From Streptococcus parasanguinis (GTDB lineage: Bacteria > Bacillota > Bacilli > Lactobacillales > Streptococcaceae), in contig CAJJKY010000007.1 in NCBI GenBank assembly GCA_905188195.1, positions 38,963-102,962 of the forward strand: a stretch of DNA of 64,000 nucleotides. The letters run 5' to 3'. The notes beneath the pieces were generated by a model. It was not told the origin of the DNA and did not search any database. It was given only the letters and a program-made list of their open reading frames with translations. Below, piece after piece: positions 10,361 to 19,821 of this stretch (position 1 is the stretch's first letter; each line of letters begins with the position of its first letter). Position numbers and translations under genes: made by a program.

Positions 10361-13153
10361 ATGAAACTCAAAGAAACATTGAATCTTGGAAAAACAGCTT
10401 TTCCAATGCGGGCTGGGCTTCCAACGAAGGAACCAGTTTGGCAAAAAGAATGGGAAGATGCAAAACTCTATCAACGCCGTCAAGAGTTGAATGAAGGGAA
10501 ACCGCATTTTACCCTTCATGATGGCCCTCCCTATGCTAACGGAAACATTCACGTAGGACATGCTATGAACAAGATTTCAAAAGATATCATTGTTCGTTCC
10601 AAGTCTATGTCAGGATTTTACGCCCCTTATATTCCAGGTTGGGATACCCATGGTTTGCCAATTGAGCAAGTCTTGGCTAAACAAGGCGTGAAACGTAAAG
10701 AAATGGACTTGGTTGAGTACTTGAAACTCTGTCGAGAATATGCTCTTTCTCAAGTAGATAAACAACGCGAAGACTTCAAACGCTTAGGTGTTTCAGGTGA
10801 TTGGGATCATCCTTATGTAACCTTGACGCCTGACTATGAAGCAGCACAAATCCGTGTCTTTGGTGAAATGGCCAATAAAGGCTATATCTACCGTGGGGCT
10901 AAGCCAGTTTACTGGTCTTGGTCTTCTGAATCAGCCCTTGCTGAAGCAGAGATTGAATACCATGATTTGGTTTCAACGTCTCTTTACTATGCGAACAAAG
11001 TTAAAGATGGTAAGGGTGTCCTAGATACAGATACCTACATCGTTGTCTGGACAACAACTCCATTTACGGTTACAGCTTCTCGTGGATTGACGGTAGGTGC
11101 AGAGTTTGATTATGTCGTAGTGAAACCTGCTGGATCTGACCGCAAGTATGTCGTAGCATCTGAGCTTTTGCCAAGCCTTTCTGAAAAATTCGGTTGGGAA
11201 AATGCTGAAGTCCTTGCGACTTACCAAGGAAAAGAATTGAACCATATCGTGACAGAACACCCATGGGATCCTGAAGTGGATGAATTGGTGATCCTTGGTG
11301 AGCATGTAACCCTTGATTCAGGTACTGGTATCGTCCATACCGCTCCTGGTTTTGGTGAGGATGACTACAATGTAGGGATTGCCAATGGCCTCGAAGTTGC
11401 TGTTACGGTTAACGAACGCGGAATCATGATGGAAAATGCTGGCCCTGACTTTGCAGGTCAGTTCTATGACAAGGTTGTTCCAACGGTTGTCGAAAAACTT
11501 GGCGATTTGCTCCTTGCTCAAGAAGAAATCTCTCACTCCTACCCATTTGACTGGCGGACGAAAAAACCAATCATCTGGCGTGCAGTTCCACAATGGTTTG
11601 CCTCAGTATCGAAATTCCGTCAAGATATCTTGGACGAAATTGAAAAAGTGAAGTTCCACTCAGAATGGGGGAAAGTGCGTCTTTATAACATGATTCGTGA
11701 CCGTGGTGACTGGGTCATCTCTCGTCAACGTGCCTGGGGTGTGCCTCTTCCAATCTTCTATGCAGAAGATGGAACACCAATCATGACAGTTGAAACCATC
11801 GAACATGTAGCGCAACTCTTTGAAGAGCATGGTTCGATCATCTGGTGGCAACGTGAAGCGAAAGACCTCTTGCCAGAAGGATTTACGCATCCTGGTTCAC
11901 CGAATGGCGAATTTACAAAAGAAACAGATATCATGGACGTCTGGTTCGACTCAGGTTCATCATGGAATGGGGTCGTGGTTAACCGTCCAGAACTCAAATA
12001 CCCAGCAGATCTTTACCTAGAAGGTTCAGACCAATACCGTGGTTGGTTCAACTCATCACTCATCACATCTGTGGCGAACCATGGTGTAGCGCCTTATAAA
12101 CAAATCTTGTCACAAGGTTTCGCCTTGGATGGTAAAGGTGAGAAGATGTCGAAATCTCTTGGGAACACCATTGCTCCAAGCGATGTTGAAAAGCAATTTG
12201 GTGCTGAAATCTTGCGTCTCTGGGTAACAAGTGTAGACTCAAGCAACGACGTGCGTATCTCAATGGATATCTTGAGCCAAGTGTCTGAGACTTACCGTAA
12301 GATCCGGAATACTCTTCGTTTCTTGATTGCCAATACTTCTGACTTTAACCCAGCTGAGGATGCAGTTGCTTATGACGAGCTTCGTTCAGTGGACAAGTAC
12401 ATGACCATTCGCTTTAACCAGCTTGTCAAGACCATTCGTGATGCTTATGAAAACTTTGAGTTCTTGACGATCTACAAGGCGCTTGTTAACTTTATCAACG
12501 TTGACTTGTCAGCCTTCTACCTGGATTTTGCCAAGGATGTTGTTTACATCGAAGGAGCTAAATCCCTCGAACGCCGTCAAATGCAAACAGTCTTCTATGA
12601 TATCCTTGTGAAAATCACGAAACTCTTGACTCCAATTCTTCCTCACACTGCTGAAGAAATCTGGTCTTATCTTGAGTTTGAAGCGGAAGACTTCGTTCAA
12701 TTGTCAGAATTGCCAGAAGCAGAAACGTTTGCCAACCAAGAAGAAATCTTGGATACTTGGTCAGCCTTCATGGACTTCCGTGGTCAAGCTCAAAAAGCCT
12801 TGGAAGAAGCGCGGAATGAAAAAGTGATTGGTAAATCACTTGAAGCTCATTTGACAGTTTATCCAAATGAAGTTGTGAAAACACTTCTTGGAGCTGTTGA
12901 TAGCAATGTTGCTCAACTCTTGATTGTTTCTGAATTGACCATCGCAGAAGGCTCGGCTCCAGAAGGTGCAGTGACCTTTGACGATGTAGCCTTCACAGTT
13001 GAACGTGCCGCTGGTGAAGTTTGTGACCGTTGCCGTCGCATCGATCCAACAACGGCTGAACGTCACTACCACGCAACCATCTGTGATCACTGTGCAAGCA
13101 TCGTCGAAGAAAATTTTGCGGACGCAGTCGCAGAAGGATTTGAAGCTAAATAA
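10361..13153 (+). CDS. ileS: Isoleucyl-tRNA synthetase
   Basis: Charges tRNA-Ile with isoleucine. The 930 residues are the usual bacterial length. The class I signature is seen as [15 protein letters not shown] (HIGH-type, about residue 57) and KMSKSLGN (about 595). An editing (CP1) domain lies between them and a C-terminal zinc site CDRC...CDHC lies near residue 890. Expression is controlled by the upstream T-box, and a terminator follows at 13161. Confidence 0.98.
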   Translation: MKLKETLNLGKTAFPMRAGLPTKEPVWQKEWEDAKLYQRRQELNEGKPHFTLHDGPPYANGNIHVGHAMNKISKDIIVRSKSMSGFYAPYIPGWDTHGLPIEQVLAKQGVKRKEMDLVEYLKLCREYALSQVDKQREDFKRLGVSGDWDHPYVTLTPDYEAAQIRVFGEMANKGYIYRGAKPVYWSWSSESALAEAEIEYHDLVSTSLYYANKVKDGKGVLDTDTYIVVWTTTPFTVTASRGLTVGAEFDYVVVKPAGSDRKYVVASELLPSLSEKFGWENAEVLATYQGKELNHIVTEHPWDPEVDELVILGEHVTLDSGTGIVHTAPGFGEDDYNVGIANGLEVAVTVNERGIMMENAGPDFAGQFYDKVVPTVVEKLGDLLLAQEEISHSYPFDWRTKKPIIWRAVPQWFASVSKFRQDILDEIEKVKFHSEWGKVRLYNMIRDRGDWVISRQRAWGVPLPIFYAEDGTPIMTVETIEHVAQLFEEHGSIIWWQREAKDLLPEGFTHPGSPNGEFTKETDIMDVWFDSGSSWNGVVVNRPELKYPADLYLEGSDQYRGWFNSSLITSVANHGVAPYKQILSQGFALDGKGEKMSKSLGNTIAPSDVEKQFGAEILRLWVTSVDSSNDVRISMDILSQVSETYRKIRNTLRFLIANTSDFNPAEDAVAYDELRSVDKYMTIRFNQLVKTIRDAYENFEFLTIYKALVNFINVDLSAFYLDFAKDVVYIEGAKSLERRQMQTVFYDILVKITKLLTPILPHTAEEIWSYLEFEAEDFVQLSELPEAETFANQEEILDTWSAFMDFRGQAQKALEEARNEKVIGKSLEAHLTVYPNEVVKTLLGAVDSNVAQLLIVSELTIAEGSAPEGAVTFDDVAFTVERAAGEVCDRCRRIDPTTAERHYHATICDHCASIVEENFADAVAEGFEAK

Positions 13154-13160
13154 AATCCAT

Positions 13161-13195
13161 AAAAAAAGAAGTTCCATAAAGGAACTTCTTTTTTT
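13161..13195 (+). terminator. Terminator after ileS
   Basis: AAGAAGTTCC/GGAACTTCTT stem with an ATAAA loop, flanked by an A-run and a T-run, so it may work in both directions between ileS (+) and the DUF1827 gene (-). Confidence 0.88.
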
Positions 13196-13256
13196 ATGGC
13201 TAGAATGGTGTAGAGATTCATGCATTAAGGAAAGAAAAAAGTAAGGCAAATTGGCC

Positions 13257-13559
13257 TTACTTTGTAATTGGAAAGGAAATTTCAATTAGTTTATCGGAGT
13301 AGAGGGTTTTAATAGCGGATTGGTCAATGATTTGAAGATCAATCTTACGTTTTAAAAAGAACTCACGAATTTTTTCTACTTCAGTTTCACGAATAGCTCG
13401 GTGTTTGTTACTGATCAATAATTCATAGTGTGTTGGGGCCTGTGTAAAAACGACGTCTGTATTGCCCGCGGAATAAACCTCGACAAGCAAGGCGTCAGTG
13501 CTAGCAAGTTGGCTTTTGACCAGTGCAGCATGACTATTTGTGGTATTAATGAGCTTCAT
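13257..13559 (-). CDS. DUF1827 family protein
   Basis: A 100-residue soluble protein (starts MKLINTTNSHAALVKSQLAS) that fits the DUF1827 family of streptococci and relatives. Function is unknown. It has a good ribosome site (AGGAGG on the minus strand just upstream). It is followed in neighbouring order by a NUDIX gene and clpE, an arrangement common in streptococci, all on the minus strand. Confidence 0.8.
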   Translation of the reverse strand: MKLINTTNSHAALVKSQLASTDALLVEVYSAGNTDVVFTQAPTHYELLISNKHRAIRETEVEKIREFFLKRKIDLQIIDQSAIKTLYSDKLIEISFPITK

Positions 13560-13626
13560 ATGAGTTCCTCCTAACCTCTATCTTCATTTATTATAGCACT
13601 TTTTTATTTTTTGTGAAAGAATTCCT

Positions 13627-14076
13627 TTATTTTTTGTGGGTATTTTTCCACTGTTCAATGCCCCATTTGTGACTGCCACGTTTGAGTTTTTCAATAGCTT
13701 CATCTACAGGAAACCAAGCAAGATTGTTAAAATCTTCCAGTGGTTTTTGAGCCTCTGTATAGTCTACCACTTCATAAATATAGGCAGGATTGTAGTAGTA
13801 GGTGTCGCGATGACTGGAATAGAAATACTCATCTGCTTGGCCATAGTATTGCCCTAAGACAGCGGTAAAGCCTAATTCTTCAATCAGTTCCCGTTTCAGA
13901 GCTTGCACGTGATCTTCACCTGCCTCAATTTCCCCTCCAGGTAAGAACCAAGCTCCATTAGGAGCTTGAACGAGGATGATCTGATCCTTGTCCTTATTGG
14001 GAATAACAGCGTAGACACCATAGCGATTGACGTAGGTCACATCTTGTTTTTTTTCACCAAAACTTGGAATGGTCAT
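13627..14076 (-). CDS. NUDIX hydrolase
   Basis: A 149-residue NUDIX-fold pyrophosphohydrolase. The NUDIX box is visible as GGEIEAGEDHVQALKREL followed by IEELGF (about residues 48-71), with the catalytic glutamates present. The substrate cannot be read from sequence; the family includes ADP-ribose and oxidised-nucleotide hydrolases. It is on the minus strand between clpE and the DUF1827 gene, separated from clpE by repeat copy 1. Confidence 0.88.
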   Translation of the reverse strand: MTIPSFGEKKQDVTYVNRYGVYAVIPNKDKDQIILVQAPNGAWFLPGGEIEAGEDHVQALKRELIEELGFTAVLGQYYGQADEYFYSSHRDTYYYNPAYIYEVVDYTEAQKPLEDFNNLAWFPVDEAIEKLKRGSHKWGIEQWKNTHKK

Positions 14077-14147
14077 GGTTTTCTCTTTTCTTATTTTTTC
14101 ATCATTATATCATATTTTTTAGCAAAAATCTGGAGGGAAAAAAGAAA

Positions 14148-14323
14148 GAGAGTGGGACAAAAGTCCTAGCCTCTCAATTATTCTTGGATTGTCGAGCAAG
14201 ACGCAGTGGTTGAGTGGGCTCTACTACGCTGATTTCATCAGCTTTTACAGCCCTACTCAACTGTGCGGAGGTGGGACGACGAAATCGAATTCTAACGAAT
14301 TACCGATTTCTGTCCCACTCTCT
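14148..14323 (+). repeat. 176-bp multi-hairpin intergenic repeat, copy 1
   Basis: This fills the gap between the 3' end of clpE (-) and the NUDIX gene. The same sequence recurs at 21303 and 42603 (inverted) and begins again at 63949. It contains three palindromic blocks: an end hairpin around GGGACAAAAGTCC, a middle block with GCTGATTTCATCAGC inside GGGCT/AGCCC arms, and a long end hairpin GTGGGAC/GTCCCAC with GAAATCG/CGATTTC inside. It probably acts as a transcription terminator for clpE. It carries no gene. Confidence 0.9.
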
Positions 14324-14340
14324 GAATGTACATTTACTGA

Positions 14341-16599
14341 TTATGATTCTGACTTCTTTTCAGTCGTCTTGTGAACAGCTTTGATGCTAATATTCCCATT
14401 GCTGGTCATGACGGCTTTGAGTTGTTTCTCACTTGGATGTTCCAGGTAATAATCGGTAATGGCATCTTCGATATGGTCTTGGATGGTACGACGGAGTGGG
14501 CGGGCCCCCATTTTTGGATCGTATCCCAGATCGACCAATTTTTCTTTGACCTTCTCTGTCACATCCAGATGAATCTCATTTTGTGCGAGACGTTGATTGA
14601 CTTCATCGAGCATGAGGGTAACGATTTGGAGAAGGTTTTCTTTTGATAGAGGTTGAAATTCAATGATGCCATCAAAACGGTTCATGAATTCAGGGCTAAA
14701 GAAGTTACCGAGTTCTCCAAGTACAGAGTTGGTTCGACCTTCGCGAGCAGCTCCAAAACCAACATTGGCCTCAGCTTTACCGGTTCCAGCATTAGAGGTC
14801 ATGATGATAATGGTATCTTTGAAGCTGACGGTACGGCCTTGACCATCTGTCAAACGGCCATCATCCAAGACTTGCAAGAACATGTGCATGACATCTGGAT
14901 GGGCTTTTTCCACTTCATCCAACAACACGAGGGAGTATGGATTGCGACGAACCTTTTCTGTTAGTTGTCCAGCTTCATCGTAGCCAACATAGCCCGGAGG
15001 AGCTCCGACTAGTTTCGCTACGCTATGTTTTTCCATGTATTCGCTCATATCAAAGCGGATCATATTGTCTGCAGAGCCAAAGAGCTCGATCGCCAATTGT
15101 TTAGACAATTCGGTCTTCCCGACACCGGTTGGTCCGACAAAGAGGAAGCTTCCGATTGGACGGTTAGGCGATCCTAGGCCGACACGATTGCGTCGAATGG
15201 CTTTCGCAATTTTATCAACAGCATCATCTTGACCGATCACATGGGCTTTCAAATCAGAAGCCAGATTGATCAATTGAGACTGTTCTTTTTCTTTCAAATC
15301 ACCAACAGGAATATTGGTCTTTTGTTCAACGATGTGTTCAATCGTTTTTTCGCTGATGACAGGGGTTTCCTGATCGGTGACATGTTGACCTTGCATTTCC
15401 TTGTATTTCGCGATTTGGTCGCGGAAGTAGGCTGCTTTTTCAAAGTCTTCTTCGCGCGTCGCTTGGGCTTTGAGGTTTTCCGCTTCAATCAAGCGCTGGT
15501 CGATCACTTTTGGATCCACAAAGTTTAGGGTCAGGTTCATCTTAGATCCCGCTTCATCCAACAAATCAATGGCCTTGTCTGGCAGGAAGCGATCTTGGAT
15601 GTAGCGGTTTGAAAGAATAGCTGCCGCTTCGATGGCCCCGTCTGTATAGTGGACGTGGTGGTAGTCTTCGTATTTTTTCTGGATGCCCTTGAGGATGGTG
15701 ATGGTTTCTTCAACCGTTGGCTCATCGACCTTAACGGGCTGCATCCGACGTTCCAAGGCTGCATCTTTTTCAATGATACGGTATTCATTGAGGGTAGTAG
15801 CACCGACTAATTGGAGTTCTCCACGCGCCAAGGCTGGTTTGAGGATATTTCCAGCGTCCATATTGCCTTCGCCAGCTGATCCTGCGCCAACAATTTCATG
15901 GATTTCGTCGATGAACAGAATAACATCTTCGCGTTGACGAATTTCATCCATTAATTTTTGCATGCGTTCTTCGAATTGACCACGGATGCCTGTGCCCTGA
16001 ACGAGGCTCACGACGTCTAAGCGGATGACTTCTTTTCCTTGCAATTTATGTGGAACGTCGCCATCAACGATTTTTTGAGCCAGGCCTTCCACAACGGCAG
16101 TTTTTCCGACCCCAGGCTCTCCAATCAGAACCGGGTTGTTCTTGGTTCGACGGTTGAGAATTTCGATGACACGGATAATCTCCTCATCACGGCCAATGAC
16201 AGGGTCAATATCCCCTTTGCGGGCAATTTCTGTGACATTGATGCCGAACTCTTCTAACAGTCCTTTTGGCTTTTGAGGGCGTGCTTGACGAGGGTCTTGA
16301 CCACCACCACGGTTATTGTTTTGGCCGTAGCCACCACCTCCATAACTGCCTCCGGATTGAGTTGGAGGGGTTTGAGGTTCCTGAGGACTTTGGAAGTTTC
16401 CAAGGTTATTGAAGAAATCTTCAAAAGGATCTCCAGTCAGTTGGCTCCGTTGGGTCATGCCTTTCAAGAAGCTGTTATTAGGGTCTGTTTTCATAATTTT
16501 ATAGCAATTTTGACAGAGGTCTACTTGCTGCTGACGTCCATTTACATTTGTATATAAATGGATGGTTGATTCATTTATTTTACAATTTTGACAAAGCAT
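14341..16599 (-). CDS. clpE: ATP-dependent Clp protease ATP-binding subunit ClpE
   Basis: HSP100/Clp unfoldase that works with ClpP in heat-shock proteolysis. The N-terminal zinc finger CQNC...CQNC is followed by a Gly/Gln-rich linker, a first AAA+ domain (GEPGVGKT), a UVR-like middle region, and a second AAA+ domain ([18 protein letters not shown]). There are two in-frame ATGs two codons apart. The second (16597-16599) is preferred because GAGG lies 7 bp upstream of it and the protein then begins MLCQNC as in other streptococci. Length is about 752 residues. A CtsR box and promoter lie upstream; repeat copy 1 follows. Confidence 0.96.
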   Translation of the reverse strand: MLCQNCKINESTIHLYTNVNGRQQQVDLCQNCYKIMKTDPNNSFLKGMTQRSQLTGDPFEDFFNNLGNFQSPQEPQTPPTQSGGSYGGGGYGQNNNRGGGQDPRQARPQKPKGLLEEFGINVTEIARKGDIDPVIGRDEEIIRVIEILNRRTKNNPVLIGEPGVGKTAVVEGLAQKIVDGDVPHKLQGKEVIRLDVVSLVQGTGIRGQFEERMQKLMDEIRQREDVILFIDEIHEIVGAGSAGEGNMDAGNILKPALARGELQLVGATTLNEYRIIEKDAALERRMQPVKVDEPTVEETITILKGIQKKYEDYHHVHYTDGAIEAAAILSNRYIQDRFLPDKAIDLLDEAGSKMNLTLNFVDPKVIDQRLIEAENLKAQATREEDFEKAAYFRDQIAKYKEMQGQHVTDQETPVISEKTIEHIVEQKTNIPVGDLKEKEQSQLINLASDLKAHVIGQDDAVDKIAKAIRRNRVGLGSPNRPIGSFLFVGPTGVGKTELSKQLAIELFGSADNMIRFDMSEYMEKHSVAKLVGAPPGYVGYDEAGQLTEKVRRNPYSLVLLDEVEKAHPDVMHMFLQVLDDGRLTDGQGRTVSFKDTIIIMTSNAGTGKAEANVGFGAAREGRTNSVLGELGNFFSPEFMNRFDGIIEFQPLSKENLLQIVTLMLDEVNQRLAQNEIHLDVTEKVKEKLVDLGYDPKMGARPLRRTIQDHIEDAITDYYLEHPSEKQLKAVMTSNGNISIKAVHKTTEKKSES

Positions 16600-16660
16600 A
16601 TACATACCTCACAGTAGGTTTTTGATGGTTTTCCATCAAGAGACGAGCCTATTTTCAAAA

Positions 16661-16677
16661 GGTCAAAAATAGTCAAA
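16661..16677. promoter_or_regulatory. CtsR operator of clpE
   Basis: GGTCAAAAATAGTCAAA on the + strand is an exact match to the CtsR heptad direct repeat (R)GTCAAANAN(R)GTCAAA. It lies just downstream of the clpE -10 box (16691-16696, minus strand), where binding would block transcription. CtsR control of clpE is established in Gram-positive bacteria. Confidence 0.92.
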
Positions 16678-16690
16678 GATTTATAGTTTC

Positions 16691-16718
16691 ATTATATCAG
16701 TATTCTAGAAGTTTGCAA
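16691..16718 (-). promoter_or_regulatory. clpE promoter
   Basis: On the minus strand: TTGCAA (-35, 16713-16718), 16-bp spacer, TGA-TATAAT (-10, 16691-16696, extended). It is the expected sigma-A promoter for clpE and abuts the CtsR box. Confidence 0.8.
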
Positions 16719-16785
16719 GAATTTGCTACGGAATGTCGCTAAGGATTGAAGAAAGAGCAAATCAATGGAAAAATGTGAATTTTTA

Positions 16786-16815
16786 TTGGAAGAGCTTTCT
16801 CTTTTATGATAAAAT
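16786..16815 (+). promoter_or_regulatory. ykuJ promoter
   Basis: TTGGAA (16786-16791), 18-bp spacer, TAAAAT (16810-16815) preceded by TGA. Confidence 0.6.
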
Positions 16816-16846
16816 AGGAGAGTAGAAAGTAAAGAGGAGAAATAAA

Positions 16847-17077
16847 ATGGAATCACATTTAGTACGGATTATCAACCGTTTGGAGACGATGACAAAAGAC
16901 GGTGGAAACTTGAAACGTAATTTTGAACGTGACGGTGTTGTTGTCGCTGAAGTAGCCTACAACCACAATGAAGAAGAAGGTTCAACCTTTACACTTCGTG
17001 ATGTTGAAGCGCGTGAAACCTATACATTTGATAGCATTGATTTAATTGCAATGGAAATTTATGAATTGCTTTACTAA
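16847..17077 (+). CDS. ykuJ: YkuJ family protein (DUF1797)
   Basis: A 76-residue acidic soluble protein (MESHLVRIINRLETMTK...) matching the YkuJ/DUF1797 family of Firmicutes. Function is unknown. It has its own promoter (16786-16815), a Shine-Dalgarno AGAGGAG, and a terminator hairpin at 17090, so it is a single-gene unit divergent from clpE. Confidence 0.8.
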   Translation: MESHLVRIINRLETMTKDGGNLKRNFERDGVVVAEVAYNHNEEEGSTFTLRDVEARETYTFDSIDLIAMEIYELLY

Positions 17078-17089
17078 GCAGCTGTGTGG

Positions 17090-17121
17090 ATGAGTTTGGG
17101 GTGGTCTCAAGCTCATTTTTT
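17090..17121 (+). terminator. Terminator after ykuJ
   Basis: ATGAGTTTGGG pairs with CTCAAGCTCAT (two G-U pairs) and is followed by a T-run. Confidence 0.7.
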
Positions 17122-17191
17122 GTCCATCTGGCTATAGTTTTCGTCTATAAGAAATTCTAATTAGGAACAGTTAGGTTTGAGAGTGGAAATC

Positions 17192-17200
17192 TGCTATAAT
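17192..17200 (+). promoter_or_regulatory. folD extended -10 promoter
   Basis: TGCTATAAT, 43 bp upstream of the folD ATG. Its presence rules out the longer reading frame that would begin upstream with a TTG. Confidence 0.6.
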
Positions 17201-17242
17201 AGAGAGGACTATTTTCATTACTTGACTAGAAAGAGAATTGAT

Positions 17243-18097
17243 ATGACGACACTCATTGATGGGAAGGCGCTCGCTACAAAATTACAGGGTGAGATTGCGA
17301 AGAAAACAGCACGATTAAAAGAAGAGACAGGGGTTGTGCCTGGTCTCGTTGTCATCGTGGTAGGAGATAATCCAGCCAGCAAAATCTATGTAAGAAATAA
17401 AGAGCGTTCTGCTATTGCGGCAGGCTTTCGGAGTGAAGTGAGACGACTTCCTGAAAGCATCAGCCAAGCTGAATTATTAGAAGTGATCGAACACTACAAT
17501 CAAGATCCCCTTTGGCATGGGATTTTAGTGCAGTTGCCACTGCCTAAGCATATCGATGCGGATGCAGTCCTTTTAGCCATTGATCCGACAAAAGATGTGG
17601 ATGGCTTTCATCCATTGAATATGGGACGCTTGTGGGCTGGGAACCCTCTCATGGTGCCATCGACTCCCGCTGGTATCATGGAGATGTTCAAAGAGTACGG
17701 GATTGATCTAGAAGGGAAGCGAGCAGTCGTGATTGGTCGTTCCAATATCGTTGGAAAACCAATGGCGCAGTTGCTCCTCGCCAAAAATGCGACGGTAACC
17801 TTGACCCATTCCCGGACCCATCATCTGCCTAAAATTGCTAGAAGAGCAGATATCTTGGTTGTTGCGATCGGTCGTGCGAAATTTGTAACAGCAGACTTCG
17901 TGAAAGAAGGCGCCGTTGTTATTGACGTCGGAATGAATCGCGATGAGAATGGCAAATTGTGTGGGGATGTCGATTTTGACTCCGTCGCCCCTTTGGCCAG
18001 TCATATTACTCCGGTACCAGGAGGGGTTGGGCCTATGACTGTCACCATGCTGATGGAGCAGACCTACGAAGCAGCTGTTCGTGCCTTAAAAAAATGA
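17243..18097 (+). CDS. folD: Bifunctional methylenetetrahydrofolate dehydrogenase/cyclohydrolase FolD
   Basis: Interconverts 5,10-methylene-THF and 10-formyl-THF in one-carbon metabolism. The 284-residue form starting [15 protein letters not shown] is chosen because it matches family length and lies downstream of the promoter at 17192-17200. Motifs include YVRNKERSA (catalytic Lys region), [18 protein letters not shown] and the NADP-binding [11 protein letters not shown]. It is followed closely by a HAD phosphatase, so the two are probably co-transcribed. Confidence 0.96.
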   Translation: MTTLIDGKALATKLQGEIAKKTARLKEETGVVPGLVVIVVGDNPASKIYVRNKERSAIAAGFRSEVRRLPESISQAELLEVIEHYNQDPLWHGILVQLPLPKHIDADAVLLAIDPTKDVDGFHPLNMGRLWAGNPLMVPSTPAGIMEMFKEYGIDLEGKRAVVIGRSNIVGKPMAQLLLAKNATVTLTHSRTHHLPKIARRADILVVAIGRAKFVTADFVKEGAVVIDVGMNRDENGKLCGDVDFDSVAPLASHITPVPGGVGPMTVTMLMEQTYEAAVRALKK

Positions 18098-18110
18098 AAG
18101 TGTGAACAAG

Positions 18111-18884
18111 ATGAAGTTTGTATTTGATTTAGATGGAACCCTGTCATTCGATGGTGTCACAATCGATGATGAAATCAAACAGGTCTTATTGAGAGCAGAA
18201 GAATTTGGCCATGAAGTTGCCTTTGCTTCTGCACGTTCTTACCGGGACTGCTTGGGTCTTTTAGGGGACCCATTGAGTCAGCAACTCGTGATAGGCTTAA
18301 ATGGTGGATTGGCCTATCGCCAGGGGCAATTAGTATATGAGGAACAATTGGACAAGGATGTGTATCGGGAAGTCCTTGGCTTTTGCCGCCATTACAATCT
18401 ACCATTTTTTGTGGATGATACCTTTGATTATAGCGGACAGATTTTGGAAAAGATTCCTTTTGTTGCTAATGTAGATCCCCTCAAGAAAGCCCAGTATCGT
18501 TCATTAGAGGAGCTGACAGATCCGATTAAGGTCGTGATCTATATGGGTGGCCATGAGGAGCTCGTGGATGAGATCATCGAGCGGATCGAAAAGACAGACA
18601 AGGCCCATATCCGCTATCATGCGCATGAAAAATGCATCTATCTCAATCCAGCAGACACGCATAAAGCGACAACCGTAGAAGAACTCTGCGGAGAGAATTT
18701 CGTGGCTTTTGGCAATGATCAAAATGATATCGAGCTCTTTGAAAAAGCTCTTTATGCAGTTCAAATTGGTGATTTTCCAGCCCTTCAGCCTTATGCGGAT
18801 GATCAATTGGTAGCCAAACAAAATCAACCACAAGCTGTGGCTGCTAAGATCTTGCAAGTCTTTGCAGAATTCAGAGGAAAATAA
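18111..18884 (+). CDS. HAD-IIB (Cof-type) phosphatase
   Basis: A ~257-residue haloacid-dehalogenase phosphatase. Motif I FDLDGTLS is at the N-terminus, a Cof-type cap follows, and motif IV is FGNDQNDIELF near residue 200. Such enzymes dephosphorylate small metabolites (sugar phosphates, FMN/PLP); the substrate is unknown. An in-frame GTG nine bases earlier is also possible, since the ribosome site is poor for both. The ATG is favoured because it puts motif I at the usual distance. Confidence 0.85.
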   Translation: MKFVFDLDGTLSFDGVTIDDEIKQVLLRAEEFGHEVAFASARSYRDCLGLLGDPLSQQLVIGLNGGLAYRQGQLVYEEQLDKDVYREVLGFCRHYNLPFFVDDTFDYSGQILEKIPFVANVDPLKKAQYRSLEELTDPIKVVIYMGGHEELVDEIIERIEKTDKAHIRYHAHEKCIYLNPADTHKATTVEELCGENFVAFGNDQNDIELFEKALYAVQIGDFPALQPYADDQLVAKQNQPQAVAAKILQVFAEFRGK

Positions 18885-18936
18885 AAGATGGAGGGGGAGT
18901 CGTGGCTTCTCCTTTTTCGCTAGAAATGAGGAAGGT

Positions 18937-19812
18937 ATGAGAACAGTTCAGAAAGAAGAGATCCAACGTGTTATTGCAAAGCGAGAGGCGAATTCTTATA
19001 AGGGAGATTTTGGTCGCCTGCTCTTGATTGGGGGGACTTACCCCTATGGGGGAGCCATTATTATGGCGGCGCTTGCTGCGGTTCATAGTGGTGCGGGGCT
19101 GGTCACTGTCGCAACAGATCCTGATAATCTGACAGCACTTCATAGCCATCTTCCTGAAGCCATGGGCTTTGATTTGGCAGATCACGAACTCCTTTGTGAG
19201 CAGCTCCAAAAAGCCAGCGTGATTCTCGTAGGACCGGGCTTAAAGGAAGCAAGAGAAAACCAAGCAATCTTGCACATGATTTTTGAACAAGTCTCTAGCC
19301 AGCAGGTCTTGATCTTAGATGGAGGAGCTATTAGTCTTTTAGCAAGCTCTCAGTTTGACCTGCCAGAGGCTCAGTTGGTCTTTACCCCCCATCAAAAAGA
19401 ATGGGAAAAACTGTCAGGGATTGATCTAGCAAGCCAGACTGAAGACAAGAGTCGAAGAGCAGTACAGAACTTTCCTCAAGGGACTGTCATTGTAGAAAAA
19501 GGGCCACACACCCGCATTTGGACAAGTGGGCAAGAAGAGGGCTATCAGCTAGATGTTGGTGGTCCCTACCAGGCAACAGGTGGAATGGGGGATACCTTGG
19601 CAGGGATGATCGCAGGATTTGTGGGTCAATTTCCACAGGTCAATCTCTATGAGCGCGTGGCGGTTGCGACCTATCTCCATTCAGCCATTGCAGAAGACTT
19701 GAGTAAGGAGGTTTATGTGGTTCTGCCGACGACCATCAGCCAAGAAATCCCCAAATGGATGAAGAAGTGGAGTGACAAAGATCAGGTTACCAGCACTGAA
19801 AATAGAAAATAG
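18937..19812 (+). CDS. nnrD: ADP/ATP-dependent (S)-NAD(P)H-hydrate dehydratase
   Basis: Repairs damaged NAD(P)HX to NAD(P)H. The 291-residue ribokinase-like YjeF C-domain (CARKD) protein has GDFGRLLLIGGTYPYGGA near the start, ILVGPGL, LILDGGAISLL, FTPHQKEWEKL, and the nucleotide-binding GGMGDTLAGMIAGF. The reading frame runs further upstream, but the ATG at 18937 has a strong GAGGAAGG site and gives the family length. There is no N-terminal epimerase domain, so it is NnrD only. Confidence 0.9.
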   Translation: MRTVQKEEIQRVIAKREANSYKGDFGRLLLIGGTYPYGGAIIMAALAAVHSGAGLVTVATDPDNLTALHSHLPEAMGFDLADHELLCEQLQKASVILVGPGLKEARENQAILHMIFEQVSSQQVLILDGGAISLLASSQFDLPEAQLVFTPHQKEWEKLSGIDLASQTEDKSRRAVQNFPQGTVIVEKGPHTRIWTSGQEEGYQLDVGGPYQATGGMGDTLAGMIAGFVGQFPQVNLYERVAVATYLHSAIAEDLSKEVYVVLPTTISQEIPKWMKKWSDKDQVTSTENRK

Positions 19813-19821
19813 GTAAAAAAG

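Noticed and set aside
14189..14374. Short reading frames with nearly the same product (MSSKTQWLSGLYYADF...) inside repeat copies 1, 2 and 3
   Set aside because: They come from the repeat itself, run through its hairpins, have no ribosome site, and differ only where the neighbouring DNA takes over. They are not genes.
17177..17242. Upstream extension of folD from a TTG
   Set aside because: It overlaps the promoter -10 box at 17195-17200 and adds residues absent from the family.
18862..18936. Upstream extension of the NAD(P)HX dehydratase gene
   Set aside because: It overlaps the HAD gene, lacks a ribosome site, and the ATG at 18937 has a strong one with family length.
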